A stretch of 64,000 nt of DNA from positions 5,763,178 through 5,827,177 of the forward strand of contig NZ_CP024081.1 of the NCBI RefSeq assembly GCF_003033885.1. The letters run 5' to 3'. A program made the position numbers and the translations under genes. The notes under the pieces are model-generated. The model had not been told where the DNA came from, ran no database searches, and was given only the letters and a program-made list of their open reading frames with translations. Source of the stretch: Pseudomonas rhizophila. GTDB taxonomy: Bacteria > Pseudomonadota > Gammaproteobacteria > Pseudomonadales > Pseudomonadaceae. Positions within the stretch are counted from its first letter, which is position 1, and each line of letters starts with the position of its first letter. This document shows, piece by piece, positions 37,689 through 48,405 of this stretch.

Positions 37689-39233
37689 TTACCAGGTTTG
37701 GGTGGCCTTGAACTTCTCGATACCGGCTTTCATGCCAGCGTCGATTTCGTCATTGAAGTCACCCTTCACGTTGATCTTCGCCATCAAATCGGCGTGATCG
37801 CGGTTGAAGTAAGCAATCAGCGCTTGTTCAAAGCTGCCGACCTTGGCGATTTCGACGTCAGTCAGGAACCCACGTTCAGCGGCATACAGCGACAACGCCA
37901 TGTCAGCGATCGACATCGGAGCGTATTGCTTCTGCTTCATCAGCTCGGTAACGCGCTGACCATGCTCAAGTTGCTTACGGGTCGCTTCGTCCAGGTCAGA
38001 CGCGAATTGGGCGAATGCCGCCAGTTCACGGTACTGAGCCAGAGCGGTACGGATACCACCGGAGAGCTTCTTGATGATCTTGGTCTGAGCGGCACCACCC
38101 ACACGGGATACCGAAACACCGGCGTTCACAGCAGGACGGATCCCGGAGTTGAACATGGCCGATTCCAGGAAGATCTGACCGTCGGTGATGGAAATCACGT
38201 TGGTCGGAACGAACGCGGAAACGTCGCCAGCCTGGGTTTCGATGATCGGCAGTGCGGTCAGGGAACCGGTTTTGCCGGTCACTGCGCCGTTGGTGAACTT
38301 CTCTACGTACTCTTCCGAAACGCGGGATGCGCGCTCCAGCAGACGGGAGTGGAGATAGAACACGTCGCCTGGGTAAGCTTCACGGCCTGGTGGACGGCGC
38401 AGCAGCAGGGAGATCTGGCGGTAAGCCACTGCCTGCTTGGACAGATCGTCATAAACGATCAGCGCGTCTTCACCGCGGTCGCGGAAGTATTCGCCCATGG
38501 TGCAACCGGAGTACGGTGCCAGGAACTGCAACGCAGGAGATTCCGAAGCACTGGCAGCCACGATGATCGTGTTGGCCAGGGCGCCGTTTTCTTCCAGCTT
38601 GCGAACCACGTTGGCGATGGTCGATTGCTTCTGACCGATTGCCACGTAGACGCAGAAAATGCCGCTGTTCTTCTGGTTGATGATCGCGTCGATCGCCAGA
38701 GCGGTTTTACCGATCTGACGGTCACCGATGATCAGCTCACGCTGGCCACGGCCGACAGGGATCATGGCATCGACAGCCTTGTAGCCAGTCTGTACAGGCT
38801 GGTCTACCGACTTACGCCAGATCACGCCTGGAGCAACTTTCTCGACCGCATCGGTCTCGGTGTTGTTCAGCGGACCTTTGCCGTCAACTGGGTTACCCAG
38901 TGCGTCGACTACGCGACCCAGCAGTTCCTTACCAACCGGAACTTCGAGGATGCGGCCGGTGCACTTGGCGCTCATGCCTTCAGCCAGAGACGTGTACGCG
39001 CCCAATACCACGGCACCTACAGAGTCTTGCTCCAGGTTGAGGGCCATACCGTAGACGCCGCCCGGAAACTCGATCATCTCGCCGTACATGACGTCGGCCA
39101 GACCGTGAATCCGCACGATGCCGTCAGATACGCTGACGACAGTGCCTTCGTTACGGGCTTGGGAGGTCACATCGAGCTTGTCGATGCGGCCCTTGATAAT
39201 TTCACTTATTTCGGAAGGATTGAGTTGCTGCAT
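37689..39233 (-). CDS. atpA: ATP synthase F1 alpha subunit
   Basis: The 514-residue protein has the regulatory nucleotide site [15 protein letters not shown] (P-loop about residues 169-177) and the [44 protein letters not shown] signature. Three copies alternate with beta subunits. It begins [14 protein letters not shown], the usual N-terminus in Pseudomonas. It is 21 bp after atpH. Confidence 0.98.
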   Translation of the reverse strand: MQQLNPSEISEIIKGRIDKLDVTSQARNEGTVVSVSDGIVRIHGLADVMYGEMIEFPGGVYGMALNLEQDSVGAVVLGAYTSLAEGMSAKCTGRILEVPVGKELLGRVVDALGNPVDGKGPLNNTETDAVEKVAPGVIWRKSVDQPVQTGYKAVDAMIPVGRGQRELIIGDRQIGKTALAIDAIINQKNSGIFCVYVAIGQKQSTIANVVRKLEENGALANTIIVAASASESPALQFLAPYSGCTMGEYFRDRGEDALIVYDDLSKQAVAYRQISLLLRRPPGREAYPGDVFYLHSRLLERASRVSEEYVEKFTNGAVTGKTGSLTALPIIETQAGDVSAFVPTNVISITDGQIFLESAMFNSGIRPAVNAGVSVSRVGGAAQTKIIKKLSGGIRTALAQYRELAAFAQFASDLDEATRKQLEHGQRVTELMKQKQYAPMSIADMALSLYAAERGFLTDVEIAKVGSFEQALIAYFNRDHADLMAKINVKGDFNDEIDAGMKAGIEKFKATQTW

Positions 39234-39254
39234 TGCTCTGCTGCCCCTTCAAAC

Positions 39255-39791
39255 TCAAGATTTCAATGCTTCGGCAAGTTTCGCGATTTTGCCGCGAATC
39301 GAGCCATCGATAACCAGGTCACCGGCGCGGATAACGACACCACCAATCAAGGCAGGGTCTTCCGTAACGTCCAGACGCACTTCCCGGTTGAGTCGTGCAC
39401 TGAGAACCTTGGCGAGTTTGTCTTGCTGTTCTTGGTTCAATGCAAAAGCACTGGTCACTTCCACGTCTACCGACTTCTCTTGCTCAGCCTTGTACAGGTC
39501 GAACAATGCGGCGATCTCCGGCAGAAGCGGGAGACGGTCGTTTTCGGCAACGACGTGAATGAAATTCTGTGCCTTGGCATCGAACTTGTCGCCGCACACG
39601 TCAATGAACGTGGCGGCCTTTTCTGCGCTCGTCAGTCGCGGGGCCTTGAGCACGCGCTGCATGGTGTCGTCTTGCGACACCGCTGCTGCCAGGCCGAGCA
39701 TGGCTGACCAATTGGCCAGTTGCTGGTGGGCCTGAGCGTGCTCGAAGGCCGCCTTAGCGTAAGGTCGGGCCAACGTGGTCAGTTCTGCCAT
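39255..39791 (-). CDS. atpH: ATP synthase F1 delta subunit
   Basis: The 178-residue protein has the N-terminal six-helix domain ([26 protein letters not shown]) and the C-terminal block [35 protein letters not shown] that ends delta subunits. It joins the peripheral stalk (b dimer) to the top of F1. It follows atpF by 12 bp. Confidence 0.97.
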   Translation of the reverse strand: MAELTTLARPYAKAAFEHAQAHQQLANWSAMLGLAAAVSQDDTMQRVLKAPRLTSAEKAATFIDVCGDKFDAKAQNFIHVVAENDRLPLLPEIAALFDLYKAEQEKSVDVEVTSAFALNQEQQDKLAKVLSARLNREVRLDVTEDPALIGGVVIRAGDLVIDGSIRGKIAKLAEALKS

Positions 39792-39803
39792 GATCGCCCT
39801 CGC

Positions 39804-40274
39804 TTAAATTTCAGCAGCCAGTTTGTTTACCAGCTCTGCGTGCGCGTTTTGATCGATTGTGGCACCCAGGATCTTCGAAGCACCGCCAACAGCCAGGGCA
39901 CCCACTTGGGCACGCAGGGCGTCTTTGACACTGTTCAGTTCCTGTTCGATCTCGGCTTGAGCCTGAGCCTTCACACGGTCAGCTTCGACGCGAGCCTGTT
40001 CACGGGCTTCGTCGACAATCTGGGTACCGCGTTTCTTGGCTTGCTCGATGATTTCAGCTGCCTGAGCTTTCGCTTCGCGCAGTTGCTGACCCACTTTCTC
40101 ATGGGCCAACTCCAGGTCGCGAGCTGCACGGCTGGCAGCGTCCAGACCATCCGCGATCTTCTTTTGACGTTCGTGCAATGCCGCAATGACCGGAGGCCAT
40201 ACGAACTTCATGCAGAACAGTACAAAAATCAGGAACGCAACGGACTGGCCAATCAGGGTCGCATTAATGTTCAC
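39804..40274 (-). CDS. atpF: ATP synthase Fo b subunit
   Basis: The 156-residue protein has one N-terminal membrane helix ([23 protein letters not shown]) followed by a long charged helix rich in Ala, Glu, Lys and Gln that dimerises as the peripheral stalk. [10 protein letters not shown] is the canonical start. It lies between atpE and atpH in the operon. Confidence 0.97.
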   Translation of the reverse strand: MNINATLIGQSVAFLIFVLFCMKFVWPPVIAALHERQKKIADGLDAASRAARDLELAHEKVGQQLREAKAQAAEIIEQAKKRGTQIVDEAREQARVEADRVKAQAQAEIEQELNSVKDALRAQVGALAVGGASKILGATIDQNAHAELVNKLAAEI

Positions 40275-40332
40275 GCCAACACCTCGCAGTTACGTTGTCC
40301 ATCACACCAATCTACTCGAGACATCCGAGTAA

Positions 40333-40605
<273 letters not shown>

Positions 40606-40663
40606 TTACGTCGTATGGTTTAGGTTTTTTAGATTAAAGCGGTAAAACAAATCGTTTCATCAA

Positions 40664-40697
40664 GCCCGTTCGGGCCCCTTCCCGTGTGACCGGGAAG
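40664..40697 (-). other. intercistronic hairpins between atpB and atpE
   Basis: GCCC-GTTC-GGGC (40664-40675) and CTTCCCG-TGTGAC-CGGGAAG (40678-40697) can each fold. They lie in the atpB-atpE spacer and may set mRNA processing or the higher translation of atpE. Confidence 0.45.
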
Positions 40698-40722
40698 GAC
40701 ATCAGACTAGTCGAGACTGGCC

Positions 40723-42016
<1,294 letters not shown>

Positions 42017-42090
42017 CGCTTTTGCTCTCCAATGATCGGCCGCCATAATTCAATAACTTGGCATAATTTGTGCCGACAAAATGCGCGCAG

Positions 42091-42119
42091 AGTATAGGGG
42101 CGGTTCTGCCCCTATTCAA
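42091..42119 (-). promoter_or_regulatory. sigma-70 promoter of the atp operon
   Basis: On the minus strand TTGAAT (forward 42114-42119), a 17-bp spacer and TATACT (forward 42091-42096) make a near-consensus promoter, giving a leader of about 65 nt before atpI. An 8-bp inverted repeat (ATAGGGGC at 42094-42101 and GCCCCTAT at 42108-42115) spans the spacer and the inner edges of both boxes. It could be an operator or the terminator of parB. Confidence 0.75.
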
Positions 42120-42164
42120 CTGCCAGGTAGTGATTTCCGACTGCGCGCTACAAGAGCAATTGTT

Positions 42165-43037
42165 TCAGCGAATGTGCGCAAGGACACCTTGCAGCTCATC
42201 GAGGGAGTTATAACCGATCACCAATTGCCCTTTGCCCTTCTTGCCGTGGCGAATCTGCACCGCAGAGCCTAGGCGCTCGGCCAGGCGCTGTTCCAGGCGT
42301 GCGATATCCGGATCGGTTTTCGGTGCTTCGACAGGTGCCGGTTTACCACTGAGCCACTGACGAACCAGTGCCTCGGTTTGGCGCACAGTCAGGCCTCGTG
42401 CGACAACATGTCGCGCCCCTTCAACCTGTTGATTTTCCGGCAAACCGAGCAACGCCCGGGCATGCCCCATTTCCAGATCACCATGGGACAGCATGGTCTT
42501 GATGACTTCCGGCAACGCAATCAGGCGCAACAGGTTGGCCACGGTCACGCGGGACTTGCCCACCGCCTCGGCGACCTGCTGTTGAGTCAGCTGGAACTCC
42601 TGCTGCAAACGCTGCAGGGCCACAGCCTCTTCGATCGGGTTGAGGTCTTCGCGCTGGATATTCTCGATCAGCGCCATGGCGATGGCGGTTTCATCCGGTA
42701 CATCGCGGACCATCGCCGGAATGGTTTCCTGACCCGCCTGCTGGCTGGCACGCCAGCGGCGTTCGCCGGCGATGATCTCGAAGCGCCCGTTGGCGATCGG
42801 CCGAACCACGATCGGCTGCATCACGCCCTGGCTCTTGATCGACTGGGCCAGCTCTTCCAGTGCCTGCGGATCCATGTCCCGACGCGGCTGATACTTGCCG
42901 CGCTGGATCAGGTCCAGGGGCAAGTGTTGCAGCTCGCGCTGATCGACTTGTACGGCCTGCTCTTCCAGCGAACTGACAGTGGGGCCACTGAGCAGTGCAT
43001 CCAGTCCACGTCCGAGACCTCGTTTCTTGACGGCCAT
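42165..43037 (-). CDS. parB: chromosome partition protein ParB (parS-binding CTPase)
   Basis: The 290-residue protein begins KKRGLGRGLDALLSG, has the nucleotide-binding motif EIIAGERRWRASQQAG (GERRWR, about residues 111-116) and ENIQREDLNPIEEA, and the helix-turn-helix LTQQQVAEAVGKSRVTVANLLRLIALP that reads parS. It loads at parS as a CTP clamp, spreads, and recruits condensin. Two parS-like sites lie in recF in this window. It begins 9 bp after parA. Confidence 0.97.
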   Translation of the reverse strand: MAVKKRGLGRGLDALLSGPTVSSLEEQAVQVDQRELQHLPLDLIQRGKYQPRRDMDPQALEELAQSIKSQGVMQPIVVRPIANGRFEIIAGERRWRASQQAGQETIPAMVRDVPDETAIAMALIENIQREDLNPIEEAVALQRLQQEFQLTQQQVAEAVGKSRVTVANLLRLIALPEVIKTMLSHGDLEMGHARALLGLPENQQVEGARHVVARGLTVRQTEALVRQWLSGKPAPVEAPKTDPDIARLEQRLAERLGSAVQIRHGKKGKGQLVIGYNSLDELQGVLAHIR

Positions 43038-43046
43038 GGGGTTTCC

Positions 43047-43844
43047 TTAAGTTGGCTGGGCAGCAGCGGTGCGTGGGTTTCGGCGCTGGCGGCGAACCAT
43101 CTCGCCCGCCAGGGCCAGGTAGGCCAGCGCGCCCCGGGATTGTTTGTCGTAGGCCAGGGCCGGCATGCCGTAGCTCGGCGCTTCGGCCAAACGGATGTTA
43201 CGCGGAATGACCGTATCGTAGAGCTGCTCGCCGAAGTGTTCCTTGAGCTGGGCCGATACGTCGTTCATCAGGCTCAGGCGCGGGTCATACATGGTCCGCA
43301 GCAGGCCCTCGACTTTCAGCTCCGGGTTCAGCAGTTCGGCAATGCGCTTGATGTTATCCACAAGGTCGCTCAACCCTTCAAGGGCGAAGTACTCGCACTG
43401 CATGGGGATAATCACCCCATCAGCGGCCACCAGGGCGTTGAGGGTCAGCATCGAAAGCGACGGTGGGCAGTCGATCAGGATGTAATCGTAATTTTCCCGA
43501 ATCGGCGCCAAGGCGCTGCGCAGGCGGCTTTCCTTCATCTGCATTTCCAGCAGAACCACTTCGGCCGCCGTCAGGTCACGGTTGGCCGGCAGCAGTTGAT
43601 AACCGCCGTGTTCGGAGAAATGCATGGCCTGGCCCAGATCGCATTCGCCGATCAGGACATCGTAAATGGAGTTTTCCAAGCCATGTTTATCCACACCGCT
43701 ACCCATGGTGGCGTTGCCCTGTGGATCGAGATCGATCAGCAACACCCGGCGCTTGGTCGCGACCAGGGATGCTGCGAGGTTGATGCAGGTGGTGGTTTTA
43801 CCCACACCACCCTTCTGGTTCGCTATCGCGAATACCTTAGCCAT
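43047..43844 (-). CDS. parA: chromosome partition ATPase ParA
   Basis: The 265-residue ATPase has the deviant Walker A KGGVGKTT (residues about 10-17), LLIDLDPQGNATMG and DCPPSLSMLTLNAL. It moves the ParB-bound origin during segregation. The ATG at 43844 was chosen, since MAKVFAIANQKGG is the canonical N-terminus; an in-frame TTG at 43862 is possible. It sits just after rsmG (stop at 43863). Confidence 0.96.
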   Translation of the reverse strand: MAKVFAIANQKGGVGKTTTCINLAASLVATKRRVLLIDLDPQGNATMGSGVDKHGLENSIYDVLIGECDLGQAMHFSEHGGYQLLPANRDLTAAEVVLLEMQMKESRLRSALAPIRENYDYILIDCPPSLSMLTLNALVAADGVIIPMQCEYFALEGLSDLVDNIKRIAELLNPELKVEGLLRTMYDPRLSLMNDVSAQLKEHFGEQLYDTVIPRNIRLAEAPSYGMPALAYDKQSRGALAYLALAGEMVRRQRRNPRTAAAQPT

Positions 43845-43862
43845 TGTTGCTTGTATTCCCAA

Positions 43863-44507
43863 TCATGCCGTGCGGCGCAGTATCAGCAGATGGCGTTGGC
43901 CTTGGCAACCGGGTACGGCCAGGGCGTATTCGCTATCGAGGTGGAAGTCTGCCGGCAATGCTACCAGCTCATCGGCCGGATGAACGCCCTTCATTGCCAG
44001 CCAGCGCGTATCGGCATCGCCCAGGTGGCGAGTCCAATTGCTGAAGTTTTCCATGCTGGTGAACGCCCGGGAGATGATCCCGTTGAAAGGCTGGGCAGGC
44101 TGGAACGCTTCGACGCGGCTGTGGATAACTTGCAGGTTATCCAGTTTGAGTTCGAGTTTGACCTGGGTCAGGAAGCGGGTTTTCTTGCCGTTGCTGTCCA
44201 GGCAGGTCACTTGCGAGCCAGGAAACAGGATCGCCAGCGGGATACCCGGCATGCCACCGCCACTGCCGACATCGAGCCAGCGGCCGTCTTCGATGAAGGA
44301 CATGACGCTGAGGCTGTCGAGCAGATGCCGCGAGACCATTTCATCCGGATCGCGCACCGCGGTCAGGTTGTAGGCCTTGTTCCATTTGATCAACAGGGCC
44401 AGATAGCCCAGCAACTGCGCGTGCTGGGCTTCGGTCAGGCTGACGCCGAGCTGACGGGCACCTGTGGATAACTCTTCGGCGTGTTGCGAGGTGACCATCG
44501 AACTCAA
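43863..44507 (-). CDS. rsmG: 16S rRNA (guanine-527 N7)-methyltransferase
   Basis: RsmG methylates N7 of G527 in 16S rRNA using SAM. The 214-residue protein has the SAM-binding [37 protein letters not shown] block, [12 protein letters not shown], and SRAF. The start is probably the TTG at 44507, with GGAG eight bases upstream; it overlaps the mnmG stop as TTGA. An ATG at 44498 is the alternative. It is in the order mnmG-rsmG-parA-parB found in most bacteria. Confidence 0.95.
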   Translation of the reverse strand: MSSMVTSQHAEELSTGARQLGVSLTEAQHAQLLGYLALLIKWNKAYNLTAVRDPDEMVSRHLLDSLSVMSFIEDGRWLDVGSGGGMPGIPLAILFPGSQVTCLDSNGKKTRFLTQVKLELKLDNLQVIHSRVEAFQPAQPFNGIISRAFTSMENFSNWTRHLGDADTRWLAMKGVHPADELVALPADFHLDSEYALAVPGCQGQRHLLILRRTA

Positions 44508-46399
44508 GCGCTTTGCTCCAACTGGCGGCCCGCGCCGCGTTTTTTCAAATGAATCATCAACAGGGAAATGGCCGCCGGGGTCACACCGGGAATGCGCGAA
44601 GCCTGGCCCAGGGTCTCTGGACGAGTTGCACCGAGCTTGCTCTGGATTTCCTTCGACAACCCGGAAATGCCTGTGTAGTCGATATCCACAGGCAGTTTTG
44701 TGTCTTCACTGGCGCGCAGACGGGCGATTTCGTCTTGCTGACGGTCGATGTAACCGGCGTATTTGGTCTTGATCTCGACCTGCTCGGCCACCTGCGGATC
44801 TTCCGCACCCTGACCGGTCACTTCCACCAGCCCGGCATAATCGATTTCCGGGCGGCTCAACAAGTTGAGCAAGTTGTATTCGTGGGTCAGCGGTGTGCCG
44901 AATTTGGTCGCGATGGCATCGCCCTGCTCGGTACCAGGACGAACCCAAGTGCTTTTCAGGCGCTGTTCTTCCAGCTCGATACTCTCGCGTTTCTTGCAGA
45001 ACGCGGCCCAGCGAACGTCATCGACCAGCCCCAGCTCGCGACCTTTCTCGGTCAGGCGCAGGTCAGCGTTGTCTTCACGCAGGATCAGACGATATTCGGC
45101 ACGGGAGGTGAACATCCGATACGGTTCCTGAGTACCCAGGGTAATCAAATCATCCACAAGCACACCGATATACGCCTCATCGCGGCGCGGGCACCAGCTG
45201 CCTTTGCCCTGGGAGCGCAGCGCTGCGTTGGCGCCAGCCAGCAGGCCTTGGGCACCGGCCTCTTCGTAACCGGTGGTGCCGTTGATTTGTCCGGCAAAGA
45301 ACAGGCCGCCGATGACTTTGGTTTCCAGGCTGTACTTGAGGTCCCGCGGGTCGAAGTAATCGTATTCGATGGCATAGCCCGGACGAACGATGTGGGCGTT
45401 TTCCATGCCGCGAATCGATTGGACGATCTGCAGTTGCACGTCGAACGGCAGGGAAGTGGAAATCCCGTTCGGGTACAGCTCGTGCGTCGTCAGGCCTTCG
45501 GGTTCGATGAAGACCTGATGGCTTTCCTTGTCGGCAAACCGATGGATCTTGTCTTCGATCGATGGGCAATAACGCGGGCCGATACCTTCGATCACGCCGG
45601 AATACATGGGCGAGCGATCCAGGTTGGCAGCAATGATTTCGTGAGTGCGGGCGTTGGTATGGGTGATCCAGCAGCTCACCTGTTTCGGGTGCTGCGCTTT
45701 GGAGCCCATGAACGACATGACCGGAATCGGCGTATCGCCCGGCTGCTCGGTCATCACCGAGAAATCCACAGAGCGGCCATCGATGCGCGGTGGCGTACCG
45801 GTTTTCAGGCGACCGACACGCAACGGCAACTCACGCAGGCGCTGGGCCAGTGCGATTGAGGGTGGATCACCTGCGCGACCGCCGGAATAGTTCTGCATGC
45901 CGATGTGGATAAGTCCACCGAGGAAGGTCCCGGTGGTCAGCACCACGGAATCAGCGAAGAAGCGCAGGCCCATCTGGGTCACAACACCACGCACCTGGTC
46001 CTGCTCGACGATCAGGTCATCGGCTGCCTGTTGAAATATCCACAGGTTCGGCTGGTTTTCCAGGATTTCGCGGACAGCGGCCTTGTACAGGACACGGTCG
46101 GCCTGGGCACGAGTAGCCCGCACGGCCGGGCCTTTACGGCTGTTCAATACACGAAACTGAATGCCACCTTTATCCGTGGCCATGGCCATCGCGCCACCGA
46201 GGGCATCGATTTCCTTGACCAGATGGCTTTTGCCAATCCCACCAATGGCGGGGTTGCAGCTCATGGCGCCGAGGGTTTCCACGTTATGCGTCAGCAACAG
46301 GGTTTTAGCCCCCATGCGTGCTGATGCAAGTGCTGCCTCGGTACCGGCATGACCGCCGCCGATGACGATCACTTCAAAACGGGAAGGGAAATCCACCAC
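44504..46399 (-). CDS. mnmG: tRNA uridine-5-carboxymethylaminomethyl synthesis protein MnmG
   Basis: With MnmE this FAD enzyme installs the cmnm5 group on U34 of certain tRNAs. The 631-residue protein has the FAD loop [19 protein letters not shown] (residues about 12-30), [22 protein letters not shown], and [12 protein letters not shown]. The C-terminal domain ends with [21 protein letters not shown]. The gene is the first of its operon and is preceded by a 556-bp region with DnaA boxes. Confidence 0.97.
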   Translation of the reverse strand: MVDFPSRFEVIVIGGGHAGTEAALASARMGAKTLLLTHNVETLGAMSCNPAIGGIGKSHLVKEIDALGGAMAMATDKGGIQFRVLNSRKGPAVRATRAQADRVLYKAAVREILENQPNLWIFQQAADDLIVEQDQVRGVVTQMGLRFFADSVVLTTGTFLGGLIHIGMQNYSGGRAGDPPSIALAQRLRELPLRVGRLKTGTPPRIDGRSVDFSVMTEQPGDTPIPVMSFMGSKAQHPKQVSCWITHTNARTHEIIAANLDRSPMYSGVIEGIGPRYCPSIEDKIHRFADKESHQVFIEPEGLTTHELYPNGISTSLPFDVQLQIVQSIRGMENAHIVRPGYAIEYDYFDPRDLKYSLETKVIGGLFFAGQINGTTGYEEAGAQGLLAGANAALRSQGKGSWCPRRDEAYIGVLVDDLITLGTQEPYRMFTSRAEYRLILREDNADLRLTEKGRELGLVDDVRWAAFCKKRESIELEEQRLKSTWVRPGTEQGDAIATKFGTPLTHEYNLLNLLSRPEIDYAGLVEVTGQGAEDPQVAEQVEIKTKYAGYIDRQQDEIARLRASEDTKLPVDIDYTGISGLSKEIQSKLGATRPETLGQASRIPGVTPAAISLLMIHLKKRGAGRQLEQSA

Positions 46400-46480
46400 G
46401 CACCTCGTGCCTGCTTAATTCAGGTAATTCGGAAAATAGGTTTGAGCCTGGCTTTGGGCGTTTTTCGAGCCAGGTCGGCA

Positions 46481-46509
46481 AGTATAGGGACTTCCCCTTT
46501 CCTAAAGAA
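46481..46509 (-). promoter_or_regulatory. candidate promoter of mnmG
   Basis: On the minus strand TTCTTT (forward 46504-46509), 17 bp and TATACT (forward 46481-46486) lie about 80 bp upstream of mnmG. The -35 box is weak. A 7-bp stem CCTGGCT/AGCCAGG follows in the leader. Confidence 0.4.
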
Positions 46510-46894
46510 CCCTTTGCACAAAATTTAACCAGCTGTGGAGAAGTCGAGGTAAAAGAAATTAAAAAGAAAGAAATTTATAAAACCTTTGTTTTTATGTTTA
46601 TTCTTACTGAGCCTCACTTCTGTGGATAAAGCTCTGAAGGCCTTTATATTCAATATGTACAGAGATTCAAAACCCTGTGGTCAGGTGCGGCTGAGGGGCT
46701 TGGATAACCGGTGTAAGCCTGTGGATGAATGGGGTGGTTATCCACAGAGGGGGTTATCTTCAGTTTTGAAGGGGGTTTATCAACCGAGCTCAGGGCCAGT
46801 TATTCACAGGGCTTAATCCACAGGAAAACTGGCTTTTGATCCAGACACCGCCCACAGGCAAGCCGCCATGCAGGGCAATCGTTCCAGAAAAGGG

Positions 46895-46939
46895 AAAAAA
46901 CCGGCTGCATGGACTCGTTGTAGGGTCGATAGCAGCCGG
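46895..46939 (-). terminator. Rho-independent terminator after mnmE
   Basis: Minus-strand stem CCGGCTGC / GCAGCCGG (forward 46932-46939 and 46901-46908) is followed by six T (forward A run 46895-46900). It is 17 bp past the mnmE stop and separates mnmE from the oriC-like region. Confidence 0.75.
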
Positions 46940-46955
46940 GTTCTTAAGGAATGGG

Positions 46956-48326
46956 TTATTTACCGATGCAGAAGCTGGAGAAGATTCGACCAAGCAGGTC
47001 ATCAGAGCTGAAGGCCCCGGTAATTTCCCCGAGAGCTTGCTGGGCCTGACGTAAATCTTCGGCCAGTAGCTCACCGGCTCCGGCAAGGGTCAGTTGCGCG
47101 CGACCGTGCTCAAGCGCCGCGCTGGCATGGCGCAGCGCCTCAAGGTGCCGACGACGGGCGCTGAAGCTGCTTTCCGAAGTCTGCTCGTAACCCATGCAGG
47201 CCTTTAAATGTTCGCGCAGCAACTCCAGTCCCATATCCGCGGATTTCGCACTGAGGCTAATGGTGACGTGGCCATCAGCGCTGACCTCCAGGGTCACGGG
47301 TTCCCCGGTCAGGTCGGCCTTGTTTCGAATCAGCGTGACTTTCGAAGGGTCAGGCCGGGTTTCCAGAAACTCTGGCCACAAAGCGAAAGGATCATCCGCT
47401 TCCGGGGCCGTGGCATCGACCACCAACAACACGCGGTCAGCCTCGCCGATGGCTTTGAGCGCACGCTCCACGCCGATTTTTTCCACATGGTCGTCGGTAT
47501 CCCGCAGGCCGGCCGTGTCGACCACATGCAGGGGCATACCATCGATGTGGATATGTTCGCGCAGAATATCCCGGGTGGTGCCGGCGATCTCGGTAACAAT
47601 CGCGGCCTCACGGCCTGCCAAGGCGTTGAGGAGGCTGGATTTGCCGGCATTTGGCCTTCCGGCGATCACCACCGTCATCCCATCGCGCAACAAAGCACCC
47701 TGCCCGGCTTCGCGCAGTACTGTGGATAACTCATCGCGGACCTTGTCGAGCATGCTGAGCACGTGACCATCGGCGAGAAAGTCGATCTCTTCCTCGGGAA
47801 AGTCGATCGCGGCCTCGACGTAGATCCGCAGGCCGATCAGTTGCTCGGTGAGGTTATGCACACGCTGGGAAAAAGCGCCCTGCAGGGATCGCAAGGCATT
47901 GCGCGCGGCCTGTGCGGAACTGGCTTCGATCAGATCAGCAATGGCTTCGGCCTGGGCCAGGTCGAGCTTGTCATTGAGGAATGCACGTTCGCTGAACTCG
48001 CCTGGTCGCGCAAGACGACACCCCAGTTCGAGGCAACGCTTGAGCAACATGTCCAGGACGATCGGACCACCATGGCCTTGCAGTTCCAGCACATCTTCGC
48101 CGGTGAACGAGTTGGGACCAGGAAAATACAAAGCCAGGCCTTCATCGAGCACCTGCTGGTCATCACTGAAAAAAGGGCCGTAGTGAGCAAACCGAGGTTT
48201 GAGTTCTCGACCGCTGATGGCCTTTGCCGCGACGCTGGCCAACGGTCCCGAAATACGGACGATGCCGACTCCGCCGCGACCTTGGGCAGTAGCAACGGCG
48301 GCGATGGTTTCACGAGGTGCGCTCAT
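46956..48326 (-). CDS. mnmE: tRNA modification GTPase MnmE
   Basis: The 456-residue protein has an N-terminal folate-binding domain ([21 protein letters not shown]), an inserted G domain with [14 protein letters not shown] (P-loop), DTAGLRDT and NKAD, and the C-terminal FCIGK motif with the catalytic Cys. It works with MnmG on tRNA U34. The ATG at 48326 gives the normal length; the frame extends to 48344. A terminator lies between yidC and this gene, and an exact DnaA box (47721-47729) lies inside it. Confidence 0.96.
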   Translation of the reverse strand: MSAPRETIAAVATAQGRGGVGIVRISGPLASVAAKAISGRELKPRFAHYGPFFSDDQQVLDEGLALYFPGPNSFTGEDVLELQGHGGPIVLDMLLKRCLELGCRLARPGEFSERAFLNDKLDLAQAEAIADLIEASSAQAARNALRSLQGAFSQRVHNLTEQLIGLRIYVEAAIDFPEEEIDFLADGHVLSMLDKVRDELSTVLREAGQGALLRDGMTVVIAGRPNAGKSSLLNALAGREAAIVTEIAGTTRDILREHIHIDGMPLHVVDTAGLRDTDDHVEKIGVERALKAIGEADRVLLVVDATAPEADDPFALWPEFLETRPDPSKVTLIRNKADLTGEPVTLEVSADGHVTISLSAKSADMGLELLREHLKACMGYEQTSESSFSARRRHLEALRHASAALEHGRAQLTLAGAGELLAEDLRQAQQALGEITGAFSSDDLLGRIFSSFCIGK

Positions 48327-48357
48327 AAACCGGTATCCAGACAAAAGTGGCAGATAG

Positions 48358-48384
48358 CAAAACGCCCCACTAGGGGGCGTTTTG
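48358..48384 (-). terminator. terminator between yidC and mnmE
   Basis: CAAAACGCCCC (48358-48368) and GGGGCGTTTTG (48374-48384) form an 11-bp stem with a 5-nt loop, 22 bp past the yidC stop. T4 is part of the stem's end. A DnaA box (48390-48398) lies between the stop and the hairpin. Confidence 0.7.
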
Positions 48385-48405
48385 TGTGGTTATCCACAGA
48401 GCAAG

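Larger units (their letters stand above)
46400..46955. other. oriC-like intergenic region between mnmG and mnmE
   Basis: This 556-bp gap has no gene. It holds perfect DnaA boxes at 46621-46629 (minus orientation) and 46738-46746, an E. coli-consensus TTATTCACA at 46800-46808, and one-mismatch boxes at 46534, 46720 and 46814. An A/T-rich stretch of about 70 bp (46548-46615) lies beside them. Together these have the build of a replication origin. Older work described two plasmid-replicating regions in Pseudomonas, one of them the dnaA-rpmH gap. Whether this one fires is unknown. Confidence 0.6.

Noticed and set aside
37626..39707. 693-codon open frame antisense to atpA and atpH
   Set aside because: Same artefact; it runs through two known genes and their spacer.
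42378..44471. 697-codon open frame antisense to parB, parA and rsmG
   Set aside because: It crosses three known genes on the other strand and has no recognisable domain.
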